Assembly: GCF_031599675.1 (NCBI RefSeq)
Contig: NZ_CP134223.1
Span: forward strand, 6,306,501-6,370,500
DNA: 64,000 nt
DNA from: Paenibacillus pedocola
GTDB taxonomy: Bacteria > Bacillota > Bacilli > Paenibacillales > Paenibacillaceae
Direction: 5' to 3'
Numbering within the stretch: position 1 is the first letter of the stretch; each line of letters starts with the position of its first letter. The notes under the pieces were generated by a model. That model ran no database searches, had not been told where the DNA came from, and saw only the letters and a program-made list of their open reading frames with translations. Positions 41,021 through 50,076 of this stretch are shown piece by piece. The position numbers were made by a program, and so were the translations under genes.

Positions 41021-41168
41021 CGTCATGCTCCCTTATTTACGTGTTAATGCACACCTTTTTGTTTCATCCATTCTACAACGAACTGAAAGCGGTTACTATG
41101 GTTTCCGCCTGGAATGATGCGGAAACTTAGCTTACATCCGCTTCATTCGGTATATGATGATCCTCCGG

Positions 41169-42086
41169 TTACGGCTGCATTCCGTCCTCAATCCGCTTCA
41201 TGAACTCCTCCACGGCGCTGTAGCCGAGCTGCTTGAGGTACCAGTTGTTGGCTGCAGCCTCGATCAGTCCGGCGATGTCGCGTCCCGGCTGAAGCTGAAT
41301 CTCGATATGCGGGATCCGGACCCCGAGATATTCGCTAAACTGAGTCACCTGCTCCAGTTCATTGTTCAGGGAATTCTCCTGCCACGGGCATAGTTCGATG
41401 TCCAGAACAATCCGGGTTTCGTCCTGAAATGCCGTGCGGCCGTATTGGCGTACAACGTTAATCAGGCCTATACTCCGTAGGGCCAGGAACTCGCGTGTGG
41501 TCTCATTATGGGTTCCCAGCAGCGTAGCCGGGCCCAGCTTTTTAAGCACGACAATATCGTCCGCTACGAACCGGTGGCCTCTGCCAATGAGTGTATGCGC
41601 GGTTTCGCTTTTGCCGATGCCGGACTTGCCCCGCAGCAGGATGCCGATGCCCGACACATTAACGCATACCCCGTGAATCGACAGCTCAGGCGCAAGTGTC
41701 TTCACCAGATAGCTGTCCAGTTTGGCAATAAACTCTGTCGTCGTCTCCGGCGTCCGCAGCAGGGGAATGCCCTCCTGATCACAGAACAGGGTCAGGTAAG
41801 GGATTTCCTGCTGGCCTGTCGTGACAACGAAACATGGCGGATGATATTTTACAATGTTTCCGATATGCAGCATACGGTCCTCAACGCTTAGCGTCAATAA
41901 ATAGTTAATTTCCTTGCGGCCGAGCACCTGCACCCGTTCCATAGGAAAAAAATCAAAATACCCGACAAACTCCAGGCCCGGTCTGTGCGTCCGCGGGCGG
42001 GTAATCGTGCGGTCCATACGGCTGGCTCCAGCAAGCACTTCCAAATGAAATTTCTCAGTAAGACTTTGAACAGTGATCGACTTCAT
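41169..42086 (-). CDS. HPr kinase/phosphorylase paralogue
   Basis: 305 residues with the full two-domain layout of HprK. The catalytic His is at 138 (SIHGV), the P-loop GKSGIGKSE is at 153-161, and the following RGHRFVADD is as in the family. The HprK signature normally reads LEIRGLGIINV; here it is LALRSIGLINV (201-211), losing the Glu and one Gly. HprK phosphorylates Ser46 of HPr in carbon catabolite control. The housekeeping gene is normally beside lgt, so this orphan copy next to a GGDEF gene and a sugar regulator is probably a diverged paralogue with changed activity. Start with GGAGGAG. Confidence 0.9.
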   Translation of the reverse strand: MKSITVQSLTEKFHLEVLAGASRMDRTITRPRTHRPGLEFVGYFDFFPMERVQVLGRKEINYLLTLSVEDRMLHIGNIVKYHPPCFVVTTGQQEIPYLTLFCDQEGIPLLRTPETTTEFIAKLDSYLVKTLAPELSIHGVCVNVSGIGILLRGKSGIGKSETAHTLIGRGHRFVADDIVVLKKLGPATLLGTHNETTREFLALRSIGLINVVRQYGRTAFQDETRIVLDIELCPWQENSLNNELEQVTQFSEYLGVRIPHIEIQLQPGRDIAGLIEAAANNWYLKQLGYSAVEEFMKRIEDGMQP

Positions 42087-42236
42087 AATTGTTCTCCTCC
42101 TGCGGGCTTCTCTTTTTCATGATTCCCCTAAATAGCTTGTATTCTAACCATGCTGATTATATATTAAAATCAATATATAAGACTTTAGACCCATAAAGCT
42201 TCATAATTACCAATAATAGCAAGAAGGTGTAGCGTA

Positions 42237-43895
42237 TTGAGTTTGGAATCCTGTGTTGATTTAATCATGTGCTTTATTTTATTTTTATTGTTCATATACA
42301 TATTTGCCTCTGTCACGATTACGAAATTGCACAAAGTATATTTAGCCTTTCACTTTTCCATGATGCTGTGGCCTTACTGCCAGTTCGCGATCAAAACCGT
42401 CTATAATCCGGTCTATCAGCTGTTTTATGTAAAGCTTGCCTTCGTGGATGCTGCTATGCTGACTACAGGCTGGTTTTTTTTCATCATTCTGATCTCCGGC
42501 CAAACCCAATTTCTAAAGCGGAAAATATTGATGCTCCTGTTTATCCCGGCCTTCATCTCCTCACTCGGTGTGGTGCTGAATCCGAACGGCTGGTTTGTTC
42601 TTCCGGTTAACGGCGGATATGTCGAAAGAATCTATGGCCCTATTTTCTGGATCAATATTTCCATCCTCATCATCCACGCCATTGTTTCCTTATATATTCT
42701 ATATGTAGCGCTCGTCTCTGACCAGGCAGACCGGATAAAAAACCAGGTCATGTACATGCTTAAAGGGATTCTTGCGGTGACTGTGTTTCTTCTGCTCGAT
42801 ATCTTCCTGAATGTCGTCCTCGACGATTATCTGCCGGTCATTCCGGGATTCACTTCTCTGGGCATAGTGATATCCGCCATTTTCTTCCTGATTACCATTC
42901 ACCAGGATAAAGTATTTGATATTGTGACCATCGCCCATCAGGACATTATTGATACGATGGAATACGGAATACTGGTGCTCGACGACCAGGAGCGGGTGGT
43001 AGAGATTAATCAGGCGCTGTACCCCTACTCGGCGCTGAAGACCGGTGACCGGTTCCAAATGGAAGCCATCCTGCCGGACAATGCAGATCATGCAGAACTC
43101 TTTCTGCATAAATATCTGAAACAGCCGGATGAGAGCGCTGAGATTGAATTTATGCATCCGGACAGCGGGTTATACATCAGTATTCATGTCGCACCTATTA
43201 AAGTCAGTGCAGTCAGGGTTGGGCGGATCATCACCTTCCAGAATATCACAGAGCTCCGCCGGCTCATTGATGAGACTAATCATCAGAATACCATTCTGCA
43301 GGAAAGAAATGAATCCTTAATCAAGATACAGGAGGAGCTATTTCAGACGAACCGCAAGCTTATGAAGATGGCCATCACCGACAGCCTGACAGGATGCTAT
43401 AACCGTCATTATCTGACGCAGCAATTAGAGAAGGAAGTTAACCGGAGCCGGGATTATGCACTCCCGTCCGCACTTATCCTGATCGATATCGATTTCTTCA
43501 AAGCGGTGAATGACCGTTACGGTCACTTAGCCGGAGATGCGGTGATTTGCGGGACAGTCGAGGTCCTCCAGCAAACGCTGCGGCAGGATGATATTCTGGC
43601 CCGTTACGGCGGAGAGGAATTCATTATCTATTTACCCGGTACGGATGAGCCCCAAGCGCTTGCTATAGCGGAGCAACTCAAATCCAATATAGAATCCAAT
43701 AAAATGAGTATCGACAATATAGACCATCCGGTGTCGGTTACCATCAGCATGGGTCTGCTAAGTGTCAATGATTTCAAGGTCCGGCAGCCCAAAGAGGCTT
43801 CTGCCTACCTGAGCGACTTGTTCAAAACGGTTGACCAGGCCCTATATGCCGCTAAACATCAAGGCCGCAACCGGATAGTTCCGGTTAAGGGGTAA
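42237..43895 (+). CDS. Membrane diguanylate cyclase (7TM-PAS-GGDEF)
   Basis: 552 residues from a TTG behind AAGGTG. About seven membrane helices in residues 5-225 (the HisKA-7TM type sensor domain), a PAS-like domain about 235-350, a coiled coil about 350-375, and a GGDEF domain from 376 to the end. The active-site motif is GGEEF (near 459), the Mg-binding DIDFF is near 415, and the metal and GTP residues look intact, so it should make cyclic di-GMP. No inhibitory RxxD site is obvious before GGEEF. No EAL domain. The last gene of its strand, ended by a hairpin terminator. Confidence 0.94.
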   Translation: MSLESCVDLIMCFILFLLFIYIFASVTITKLHKVYLAFHFSMMLWPYCQFAIKTVYNPVYQLFYVKLAFVDAAMLTTGWFFFIILISGQTQFLKRKILMLLFIPAFISSLGVVLNPNGWFVLPVNGGYVERIYGPIFWINISILIIHAIVSLYILYVALVSDQADRIKNQVMYMLKGILAVTVFLLLDIFLNVVLDDYLPVIPGFTSLGIVISAIFFLITIHQDKVFDIVTIAHQDIIDTMEYGILVLDDQERVVEINQALYPYSALKTGDRFQMEAILPDNADHAELFLHKYLKQPDESAEIEFMHPDSGLYISIHVAPIKVSAVRVGRIITFQNITELRRLIDETNHQNTILQERNESLIKIQEELFQTNRKLMKMAITDSLTGCYNRHYLTQQLEKEVNRSRDYALPSALILIDIDFFKAVNDRYGHLAGDAVICGTVEVLQQTLRQDDILARYGGEEFIIYLPGTDEPQALAIAEQLKSNIESNKMSIDNIDHPVSVTISMGLLSVNDFKVRQPKEASAYLSDLFKTVDQALYAAKHQGRNRIVPVKG

Positions 43896-43900
43896 AGCAA

Positions 43901-43944
43901 AAGACCAGTTCCGGGCGGGAGAATTCCGCCGCTGAACTGGTCTT
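43901..43944. terminator. Terminator between convergent genes
   Basis: AAGACCAGTTC (43901-43911) pairs with GAACTGGTCTT (43934-43944) around a GC-rich inner stem; shared by the diguanylate cyclase and dihydroxyacetone kinase genes. Confidence 0.85.
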
Positions 43945-43977
43945 CACTCTTTTATTGAAGCCTGACAAGCCCCAGTG

Positions 43978-45738
43978 CTAGTGCATGGCTTCCGCAAGCC
44001 CGGTAAAAATTACGCCCAGCGCATAAGCTCCGGCATCGGGATAACCGAGGCTCCGCTCGCCGACCGTACCCGCTCTGCCCATCCGGGCCACGATTGTTTC
44101 TGTCTGCTTGGCTCCTTCCACAGCGGCAGCCGCCGCCTTGCCCGAAGCCGTGCGGAAATCTTCGCCCTGCTGGGCACTGTTCTTCCACGATTCAGCGTAA
44201 GGAACCAGCGCATCGATGAGCGTCTTGTCACCCACCACAGCTCCTCTGCCAAATGCTCTTTCTCCGGTGTCCTGTATGCCTTTGACTACGGCAGCCATCA
44301 TCTCAGCGAACTCCTGCATCGATAATTCGCTTCTGGCTCCGGCATATTTGCCCGCAGCCCGGAAGCCTGAACCCCAAATGGGACCGGAAGCCCCGCCGCA
44401 ATGCTCCATAATTACCAGCGAGCAGGCATCCAGGAAGCTTCCGATATCCGAAATATGATTCTCCGTAATCTCTTTCCACTCTGTCTTTAACTGCTTGAAC
44501 CCTTTGGCGACACTCATTCCAAAGTCACCGTCTCCGGCATGGGCATCCAGCTCACAGAACGGAATTTCATTCCGGATAATGATTTCGCTCATTTTATCTA
44601 TGCCGTACAGCAGATTATTCAGGGTCAGCTTATCTCCCGCAATTCTGGCATAATCCGCATCCGTCTCACAGGTAAAGGGTACCGCCTGCTCCTGTTCCGG
44701 CTCCCTGACGGCCTCCGTATATTTCACCGGTTCGAACGGTCCCTGCAGGAACAAGGCGGGGGTATGACACTCGTCAGCAAGCAGCTCCTTAAGCTGATCA
44801 TCCAGCTTCATTAGCGACAGGGAGGCCCCTGCCATATCGATGCTGGTCATGAAATTGCCGGCCAGTACGTTATGTACTGTTATTTGTCTGGCATCCAGTT
44901 CACGGACGACCGAGTTGCTCAGCAGATACAGCTCCTGAAGCGGGGTGCCGCCGAATCCGTTGACGAGTACAGTAACCTCCCGGACCTTGTCTCCGCTTGC
45001 ATCCAGGCTCTCCAGTAAGGCGGAAACCATTCTGCCTGCCAGCTCGTCGGCTGTTACGACAGGCTCTCTGCGGATACCGGGCTCACCGTGAATGCCGACC
45101 CCATATTCCATTTCATTCTCCTCAAGCTTGAAGGTAGGCGTTCCCTTGGCCGGAACCGTGCAGGAAGTGAAGGCGAAGCCGATGCTCCGGGTATGATCAA
45201 TGGCCTTTTGGGCCGCTTCCTTCACCTCCCGTAGGGACATTCCCCGCTCCGCTGCCGCACCGGCGATCTTATGCACCAGGACCGTACCGGCCACTCCTCT
45301 TTTGCCGACGGTGTAGAGGCTGTCTTCCACGGCAATATCATCATCGACCTTCACATAATCGACCTCTATGCCGTCTTCGCCCGCCAGAAACGCGGCATTC
45401 TTGAAATTCATCATATCGCCGCTGTAATTTTTGATAATTAACAAGGTTCCCTTCTGCCCCGCTGTAGAGCGGATCGCCTGGTACACCTGAATTTGGGAGG
45501 GAGACGCGAAGATATCGCCGCAGACTGCGGCATCCAGCATCCCTTTCCCGACGAATCCGGCGTGGGCAGGTTCATGTCCGCTTCCCCCGCCGCTGATTAA
45601 CGTCACTTTGTCCGGATTCATCTGCTTCTTCTTGATGACTTTGTACTTGCTGTTGAATTCCAGTTCAGGATGGGCCAGCACCAGCCCGCTGCACATCTCC
45701 CGTACCATTGTCTCCGGTGTATTTATGATTTTCTTCAT
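43978..45738 (-). CDS. Dihydroxyacetone kinase, fused DhaK-DhaL form (ATP type)
   Basis: 586 residues joining both kinase halves. DhaK part about 1-330: GGGSGHEPAHAGFVGKGMLDAAVCGDIF near 50-77, and GIHGEPG near 218, whose His covalently binds dihydroxyacetone. DhaL part about 375-586: Mg/ATP-binding DAHAGDGDFGMS near 400-410 and HCGGASGPIWGSGFRA near 452. The fused layout uses ATP directly, as in Citrobacter and yeast, not the PEP phosphotransferase DhaM (none is present here). It makes dihydroxyacetone phosphate from the product of the glycerol dehydrogenase encoded 2 bp upstream, giving an oxidative glycerol route into glycolysis. Confidence 0.95.
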   Translation of the reverse strand: MKKIINTPETMVREMCSGLVLAHPELEFNSKYKVIKKKQMNPDKVTLISGGGSGHEPAHAGFVGKGMLDAAVCGDIFASPSQIQVYQAIRSTAGQKGTLLIIKNYSGDMMNFKNAAFLAGEDGIEVDYVKVDDDIAVEDSLYTVGKRGVAGTVLVHKIAGAAAERGMSLREVKEAAQKAIDHTRSIGFAFTSCTVPAKGTPTFKLEENEMEYGVGIHGEPGIRREPVVTADELAGRMVSALLESLDASGDKVREVTVLVNGFGGTPLQELYLLSNSVVRELDARQITVHNVLAGNFMTSIDMAGASLSLMKLDDQLKELLADECHTPALFLQGPFEPVKYTEAVREPEQEQAVPFTCETDADYARIAGDKLTLNNLLYGIDKMSEIIIRNEIPFCELDAHAGDGDFGMSVAKGFKQLKTEWKEITENHISDIGSFLDACSLVIMEHCGGASGPIWGSGFRAAGKYAGARSELSMQEFAEMMAAVVKGIQDTGERAFGRGAVVGDKTLIDALVPYAESWKNSAQQGEDFRTASGKAAAAAVEGAKQTETIVARMGRAGTVGERSLGYPDAGAYALGVIFTGLAEAMH

Positions 45739-45739
45739 C

Positions 45740-46876
45740 TTATACCCCCTTGGCCAGCTTGTAGTTCCGGCCTAACTGGTCTGCTACCCGAATGGCTGCG
45801 GCAACAGCTTCTGCAGTGACCGGGAATGGCATCGAATGAATCGACTCTTCCGCAATGCAGGCTTTCTGCGCCACATTCAGCAGCTCTTCAGACGAAATGC
45901 TGTCCACTCCAATGTCTGCCAGGCAGACTGGAAGACCCACAGAGATACAGAATTCCAGTACCTCGTCCAGCTCGCTGCCGGCAGCATTCTCAAGCACCAG
46001 TTGGGCGATAGTACTGAACGCCACCTTCTCGCCGTGATAATAGTGATGCGTACCCTCAAGCGAAGTCAGACCGTTATGAATAGCATGTGCAGCTGCAAGT
46101 CCGCCGCTTTCGAACCCTAGGCCTGATAACAGGATGTTGGTTTCTATAATATTCTCCAGCGCAGGAGTGACCTGATTGCAGTCGCTCGCGACCTTGGCAT
46201 TTAATCCGTCTTTGAGTAAAGTTTCATAGCAGAACTTCGCCAGCACAAGTGCCGTATTTGTTCCCTTAGCGGGTCCGCACACGCCCTCGCGTACACCGCA
46301 AGGCAGGCCAGCGTTAACATTAGAGTAGGAGTTTGAAGTCGCCCGGGCTTCGAAATAAGTCGAGAGCGCATCCCCCATCCCGGATACCAGAAATCTTGTC
46401 GGCGCATTGGCAATCACCGTTGTATCGATCATGACCACACTGGGGCTTTGCTTGAAATAAGCATAGTCATCGAACTGTCCCTCCGGTGTGTACAGAACGG
46501 CTGAATGGCTTGTCGGCGCATCGGTCGCCGCGATCGTCGGCACGATAATCAAGGCTTCGCCTTCGGCTACGCATTTCGCCGTATCAATGGCCTTGCCTCC
46601 GCCGAGGCCGATTGTACAGGAACAGGAATTCTCCCGGGCCAGCTCCTTGAGGCGTGCAACCTCTTCGCGGGAGCACTCGCCCCGGAAATTGCTCTCTACG
46701 AGCGTAATCTTGAATTTATCGGCGGTAAAATCAAGCTTCGCCTGTACACGCTTCACGTCATCCGGGTGGGCGATAAGAAGTGCTGAATTGCCGAAGGTCT
46801 GTACAAAGTAACCGAGGTTGAACAGCTCATCCTCACCTTGCACATATTTAGTTGGGCTGATAAAGGCTTTTCTCAT
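45740..46876 (-). CDS. gldA: Glycerol dehydrogenase (iron-type alcohol dehydrogenase family)
   Basis: 378 residues from ATG 46876 with AGGAGGAG at proper spacing. An in-frame extension to 47023 exists but is made of a DNA repeat and is not likely translated as part of the enzyme. Features: NAD-binding GGGKAIDTAKCVAE (near 93-106), the TIAATDAPTSHSAVLY segment, and metal-binding residues in GMGDALSTYFEARA, AHAIHNGL and HHYYHGEKVAF (Asp and two His). It oxidises glycerol to dihydroxyacetone with NAD+. First gene of a two-gene operon with the fused kinase; divergent from a PocR-AraC regulator. Confidence 0.95.
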   Translation of the reverse strand: MRKAFISPTKYVQGEDELFNLGYFVQTFGNSALLIAHPDDVKRVQAKLDFTADKFKITLVESNFRGECSREEVARLKELARENSCSCTIGLGGGKAIDTAKCVAEGEALIIVPTIAATDAPTSHSAVLYTPEGQFDDYAYFKQSPSVVMIDTTVIANAPTRFLVSGMGDALSTYFEARATSNSYSNVNAGLPCGVREGVCGPAKGTNTALVLAKFCYETLLKDGLNAKVASDCNQVTPALENIIETNILLSGLGFESGGLAAAHAIHNGLTSLEGTHHYYHGEKVAFSTIAQLVLENAAGSELDEVLEFCISVGLPVCLADIGVDSISSEELLNVAQKACIAEESIHSMPFPVTAEAVAAAIRVADQLGRNYKLAKGV

Positions 46877-46891
46877 CTGAACTCCTCCTAA

Positions 46892-47023
46892 AAGTTTTGC
46901 GGAAGATCCGCTTCTTATGAAATAACTCTGCAGCAAAACTGGCTTCGTAAGCATAGACCTAAGTTTTGCGGAAGATCCGCTTCTTTTGAAATAACTCTGC
47001 AGCAAAACTGGCTTCGTAAGCAT
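46892..47023. repeat. 69-bp tandem duplication in the gldA leader
   Basis: Two copies, 46892-46960 and 46961-47023 (second slightly short), differ at essentially one base in the shared part. Each has the arms AGTTTTGC and GCAAAACT facing each other and a small inner GCGGA/TCCGC hairpin. The unit is in frame with gldA and could encode MLTKPVLLQSYF..., but a good ribosome site follows it. It looks like a mobile or dispersed intergenic hairpin repeat that was duplicated. Confidence 0.85.
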
Positions 47024-47091
47024 GGCTAATTCCTTTTATAGGTCAAGTATAGTCTGCCCAATATCGATAAGCACTGTACTATCCTCACTAA

Positions 47092-47105
47092 ATTAAGCGT
47101 TTTCA
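47092..47105 (-). promoter_or_regulatory. Candidate cre site (CcpA operator)
   Basis: On the minus strand TGAAAACGCTTAAT agrees with the cre consensus TGWAANCGNTNWCA in 12 of 14 positions. It lies in the spacer between the glycerol operon and its regulator, where catabolite repression would be expected. Confidence 0.5.
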
Positions 47106-47117
47106 GATTGTGTTTTC

Positions 47118-47145
47118 TTGTTATATACTTGTCGGGTAGTATAAT
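47118..47145 (+). promoter_or_regulatory. Promoter of the PocR/AraC gene
   Basis: TTGTTA (47118-47123), 16 bp, TATAAT (47140-47145), about 50 bp before the start codon. Confidence 0.55.
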
Positions 47146-47199
47146 CTTGCACTCTAGTTCCCAAATACCTATGCTTTTGCAACCTTAAGGAGGACAACC

Positions 47200-48237
47200 A
47201 TGAGCAATCCGCTGTTCAATCTGGAGAATATTATCGACCTGGAGAAATGGCATGTGCTGCAGGACTCCCTCGCGCTCGTCACCAAGATGGCGATTATTAC
47301 CGTTAACTATAAAGGTATCCCCGTCAGCAAGCACAGCTACTGCCAGCCCTTCTGCCAGGGAGTGAGGAAGGATGACGTGCTGTCACAGTACTGCCAGAAA
47401 TGTGATGCCCGGGGCGGCCTTGAAGCCGTAAGGCTCAATGCCCCTTATATCTATCAATGCCATTTCAACATTATCGACATTGCCATCCCGATCATCATAG
47501 ATAATCAATACATAGGGGCAGTCATGGCCGGACAGATCAGGCTCCGTGATTCCGGCCACCAGCTGGAGCAGCTGGTCTCACGGCCGCCGAGTGCCGATAC
47601 GGAAGACAAGTTCAAGGCGCTTGAAGCGGAGTATGCGTCTCTGCCTACCTTATCCTATGAAGAAGTATCGACCACTGCAGACATGTTATTCCACCTGTGC
47701 AATTATGTGGTAGGTGAAGCCATAGCGAAGAATACGACGATCCAAATGTACAAAAAAACGCTGCTCAGGGAACCGGCCTCACCCGCCATCGACTTTGCTC
47801 CTGCCTCCAATCAGGTCTACGGCCATCTTCAGGCGATGCAAAGCGAGCTGTCCCATACGCTGGTGGAACATTCGATTAAGGAGCTTAGTGTGATGCAGTT
47901 CCGGTCATCCAATCCGCTGCTGCAGCCTGCCTTTGATTATTTCTATCAGCATAAGCATAAGAATATTACCCTGAATGACATGGCCAAACAATGCCATATC
48001 AGCCCGAGCTATTTCAGCCGGATCTTCACCAAAGAGACCGGGGAGAACTTCTCCACCTTCGCTCCGCGGCTAAAGGTCGAGTGGGCCAAGCAGCTCCTGG
48101 AGACAACCGATCAGCCCGTCAATCAGATCAGCGACACGTTAGGCTTCTGTGATGCCGGCTATTTCATTAAGACATTCAAAAAGTTTGAACACCTCACCCC
48201 TTCCGTATACCGGACTATGTACCGTAATAAACAATAG
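47200..48237 (+). CDS. PocR-type sensor fused to AraC transcription regulator
   Basis: 345 residues. The N-terminal PocR ligand-binding domain (about 10-180) has its usual cysteines (YCQPFCQG, QYCQKCDARGG, YQCHF) and the AIPIIIDNQYIGAVMAGQIR strand. The AraC double helix-turn-helix is at about 245-342 (ITLNDMAKQCHISPSYFSRIFTKETGENF, ending LGFCDAGYFIKTFKKFEHLTPSVYRTM). PocR domains sense small hydrocarbon derivatives such as glycerol or propanediol metabolites. It is divergent from gldA and the dihydroxyacetone kinase gene and is their likely activator. The ribosome site AAGGAGG is good. Confidence 0.93.
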   Translation: MSNPLFNLENIIDLEKWHVLQDSLALVTKMAIITVNYKGIPVSKHSYCQPFCQGVRKDDVLSQYCQKCDARGGLEAVRLNAPYIYQCHFNIIDIAIPIIIDNQYIGAVMAGQIRLRDSGHQLEQLVSRPPSADTEDKFKALEAEYASLPTLSYEEVSTTADMLFHLCNYVVGEAIAKNTTIQMYKKTLLREPASPAIDFAPASNQVYGHLQAMQSELSHTLVEHSIKELSVMQFRSSNPLLQPAFDYFYQHKHKNITLNDMAKQCHISPSYFSRIFTKETGENFSTFAPRLKVEWAKQLLETTDQPVNQISDTLGFCDAGYFIKTFKKFEHLTPSVYRTMYRNKQ

Positions 48238-48271
48238 GACTGACAGCACAGTGTTGAAATGGAGGAGCAAT

Positions 48272-50065
48272 ATGGAAGTTGCCAAGCGTCTTCATCCGGC
48301 GAGATGGTTCGGGAGGTTGTTGATACGCAAAAAGATTATGTATGTCTATATTCCACTGATTATTTTACCCTTATTCCTTCTGGGCTTCGTCTCGTACCGC
48401 GTATATACCGATGCTATCGTTAAGAAAACCGTCAACAGTGTGTCTGATAATTCCACTTTGATTATTACGCTGATGAACAGCATGCTGACGAATACGGAGA
48501 GTGCTGCTAATATATTAACCTTGAACCTGAATAAAGTTATCGCCGAGAAAACGCCCGGGCAGGGCGGGCAAGTCACCGATCTGCAGCTCTATACGCAAAT
48601 TACCAACCAGTTAAGCTATGCGCTGCTGATTTTTCCCGATGTGGATTCGGCAGCTTTCATCAGCCGGAGCGGTGAAGTTTATGGTTCGACCATTGAGCTG
48701 GAAAAGAATGCTGGGCTGGTTCCAGAAAGCAGCATGCTCAGCAAACTGGAGAACTCCCGTAACTCCAACATCTGGTTCTCTATGGAGCGCCGCAGTTATC
48801 TGGTCACCAATGCCGAAGAACCCGTGCTCTCCCTCGGCAAGCGAATTGTCAACATCAATACCGGCGAGACGCTGGGTTATGTGATTCTGAATGTACTCGA
48901 GGATGCCTTATCCGGCATCTACCGTAATATCGGCTCGATCCAGGATGAATCCTTCCTCATTGCAGATCCGGATGGACTGGTGGTTTCCGCGCTAGAGGAG
49001 GACGAGGTCCTGCGGCCTCTCCCTCAAGGTCCTTTAAGAGACTGGGTGCTGGGACCTGCCGGACAGCATCTAATCCAGCCCTCTCCCACAGGAAAAATGC
49101 TGCTGGTCAGCGGTGAGATTTCCAGACTAGGCTGGAAACTGATCACCATGGTCCCCTATAACCGGTTGAACGAGGATACCAAAACAATTACCCGTTTGAT
49201 CGTGCTCATCGGTTTTGTCTGCCTGCTGTTTGCGATTCTCGGTGCCGGCATGTTATCCAATCTGATTGCCAAGCCGATTATCAATCTGTCGCGCCATATG
49301 AAGCATGTGAATGAGGGCAATCTGGACCAGCACCTGCAGGTCAACTCCAGCGATGAAATCGGGATTCTCGCCTCCGGCTTTAATATGATGATGAACCGGG
49401 TGGAAGAACTGCTGAGTAACATCGGCAAAGAGCAGCGGGAAAAGCGGGAATATGAGCTGGCCTTGATTCAGGCCCAGATCAAGCCCCATTTTTTGTACAA
49501 TACGCTTGATGTAATATATACGCTCTCGGATATGGGCAGGCCCAGGGATGTACAGCGGACCACGAAGGCGCTCGCCGATTTCTACCGCGTTGTCCTAAGC
49601 AACGGCCGGGACCAGATTACACTACAGGAAGAGCTGAACAGCGTGCGCGATTATTTATCTATTCAACAGATCCGGTATTCCGATGTATTCAACTTCAAGA
49701 TCGAGATTGAACCGGACACGCTTTCTTGTATCATTCCTAAGCTCACCCTTCAGCCTCTTGTGGAAAATGCAATCTACCACGGTCTTAAGACGAAAGGCTC
49801 CTTCGGTGAACTGAAGATCACAGGATATCTGGAAGAAGATAAGGTGATCCTGAAAATCACAGATGATGGTGTCGGGATGTCCGAAGAACGGCTCCTCCTG
49901 CTGGAGACCGCCATGAAGGGGCAGGAGAAGCCGGTGGGGTATGGAGTAAGCAGTGTTCACGAACGTATCCGGCTGTATTTTGGGCCTGAATACGGATTAC
50001 ATATTACAAGTAAGCCCGGCCAAGGGACAGAGATCGCCGTTGATCTACCCTATCGGGCCGGTTAG
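48272..50065 (+). CDS. YesM-type membrane histidine kinase, second copy
   Basis: About 597 residues from ATG 48272 behind GGAGGAG. Membrane helix near 27-48, extracellular Cache-like sensor about 50-305, helix 2 near 310-330, HAMP (IAKPIINLSRHMKHVNEGNL). H-box: YELALIQAQIKPHFLYNTLDVIY; N-box: LQPLVENAIYHGLK; G-boxes: DDGVGMSE and GYGVSSVHERI. Overall layout equals the kinase at 39.3-41.0 kb but the sensor differs, so the two have different ligands. Starts 35 bp after the PocR-AraC gene and is followed 11 bp later by its regulator gene, so PocR-AraC, kinase and regulator may form one operon. Confidence 0.95.
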   Translation: MEVAKRLHPARWFGRLLIRKKIMYVYIPLIILPLFLLGFVSYRVYTDAIVKKTVNSVSDNSTLIITLMNSMLTNTESAANILTLNLNKVIAEKTPGQGGQVTDLQLYTQITNQLSYALLIFPDVDSAAFISRSGEVYGSTIELEKNAGLVPESSMLSKLENSRNSNIWFSMERRSYLVTNAEEPVLSLGKRIVNINTGETLGYVILNVLEDALSGIYRNIGSIQDESFLIADPDGLVVSALEEDEVLRPLPQGPLRDWVLGPAGQHLIQPSPTGKMLLVSGEISRLGWKLITMVPYNRLNEDTKTITRLIVLIGFVCLLFAILGAGMLSNLIAKPIINLSRHMKHVNEGNLDQHLQVNSSDEIGILASGFNMMMNRVEELLSNIGKEQREKREYELALIQAQIKPHFLYNTLDVIYTLSDMGRPRDVQRTTKALADFYRVVLSNGRDQITLQEELNSVRDYLSIQQIRYSDVFNFKIEIEPDTLSCIIPKLTLQPLVENAIYHGLKTKGSFGELKITGYLEEDKVILKITDDGVGMSEERLLLLETAMKGQEKPVGYGVSSVHERIRLYFGPEYGLHITSKPGQGTEIAVDLPYRAG

Positions 50066-50076
50066 GAGAATATCGT

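Noticed and set aside
41101..41126. Terminator for the HprK paralogue
   Set aside because: An 8-bp inverted repeat (GTTTCCGC/GCGGAAAC) is present but without T-run; left unassigned.
46877..47023. N-terminal extension of GldA (MLTKPVLLQSYF... repeated)
   Set aside because: Encoded by the 69-bp DNA repeat; a strong ribosome site stands directly before ATG 46876, where the family start lies.
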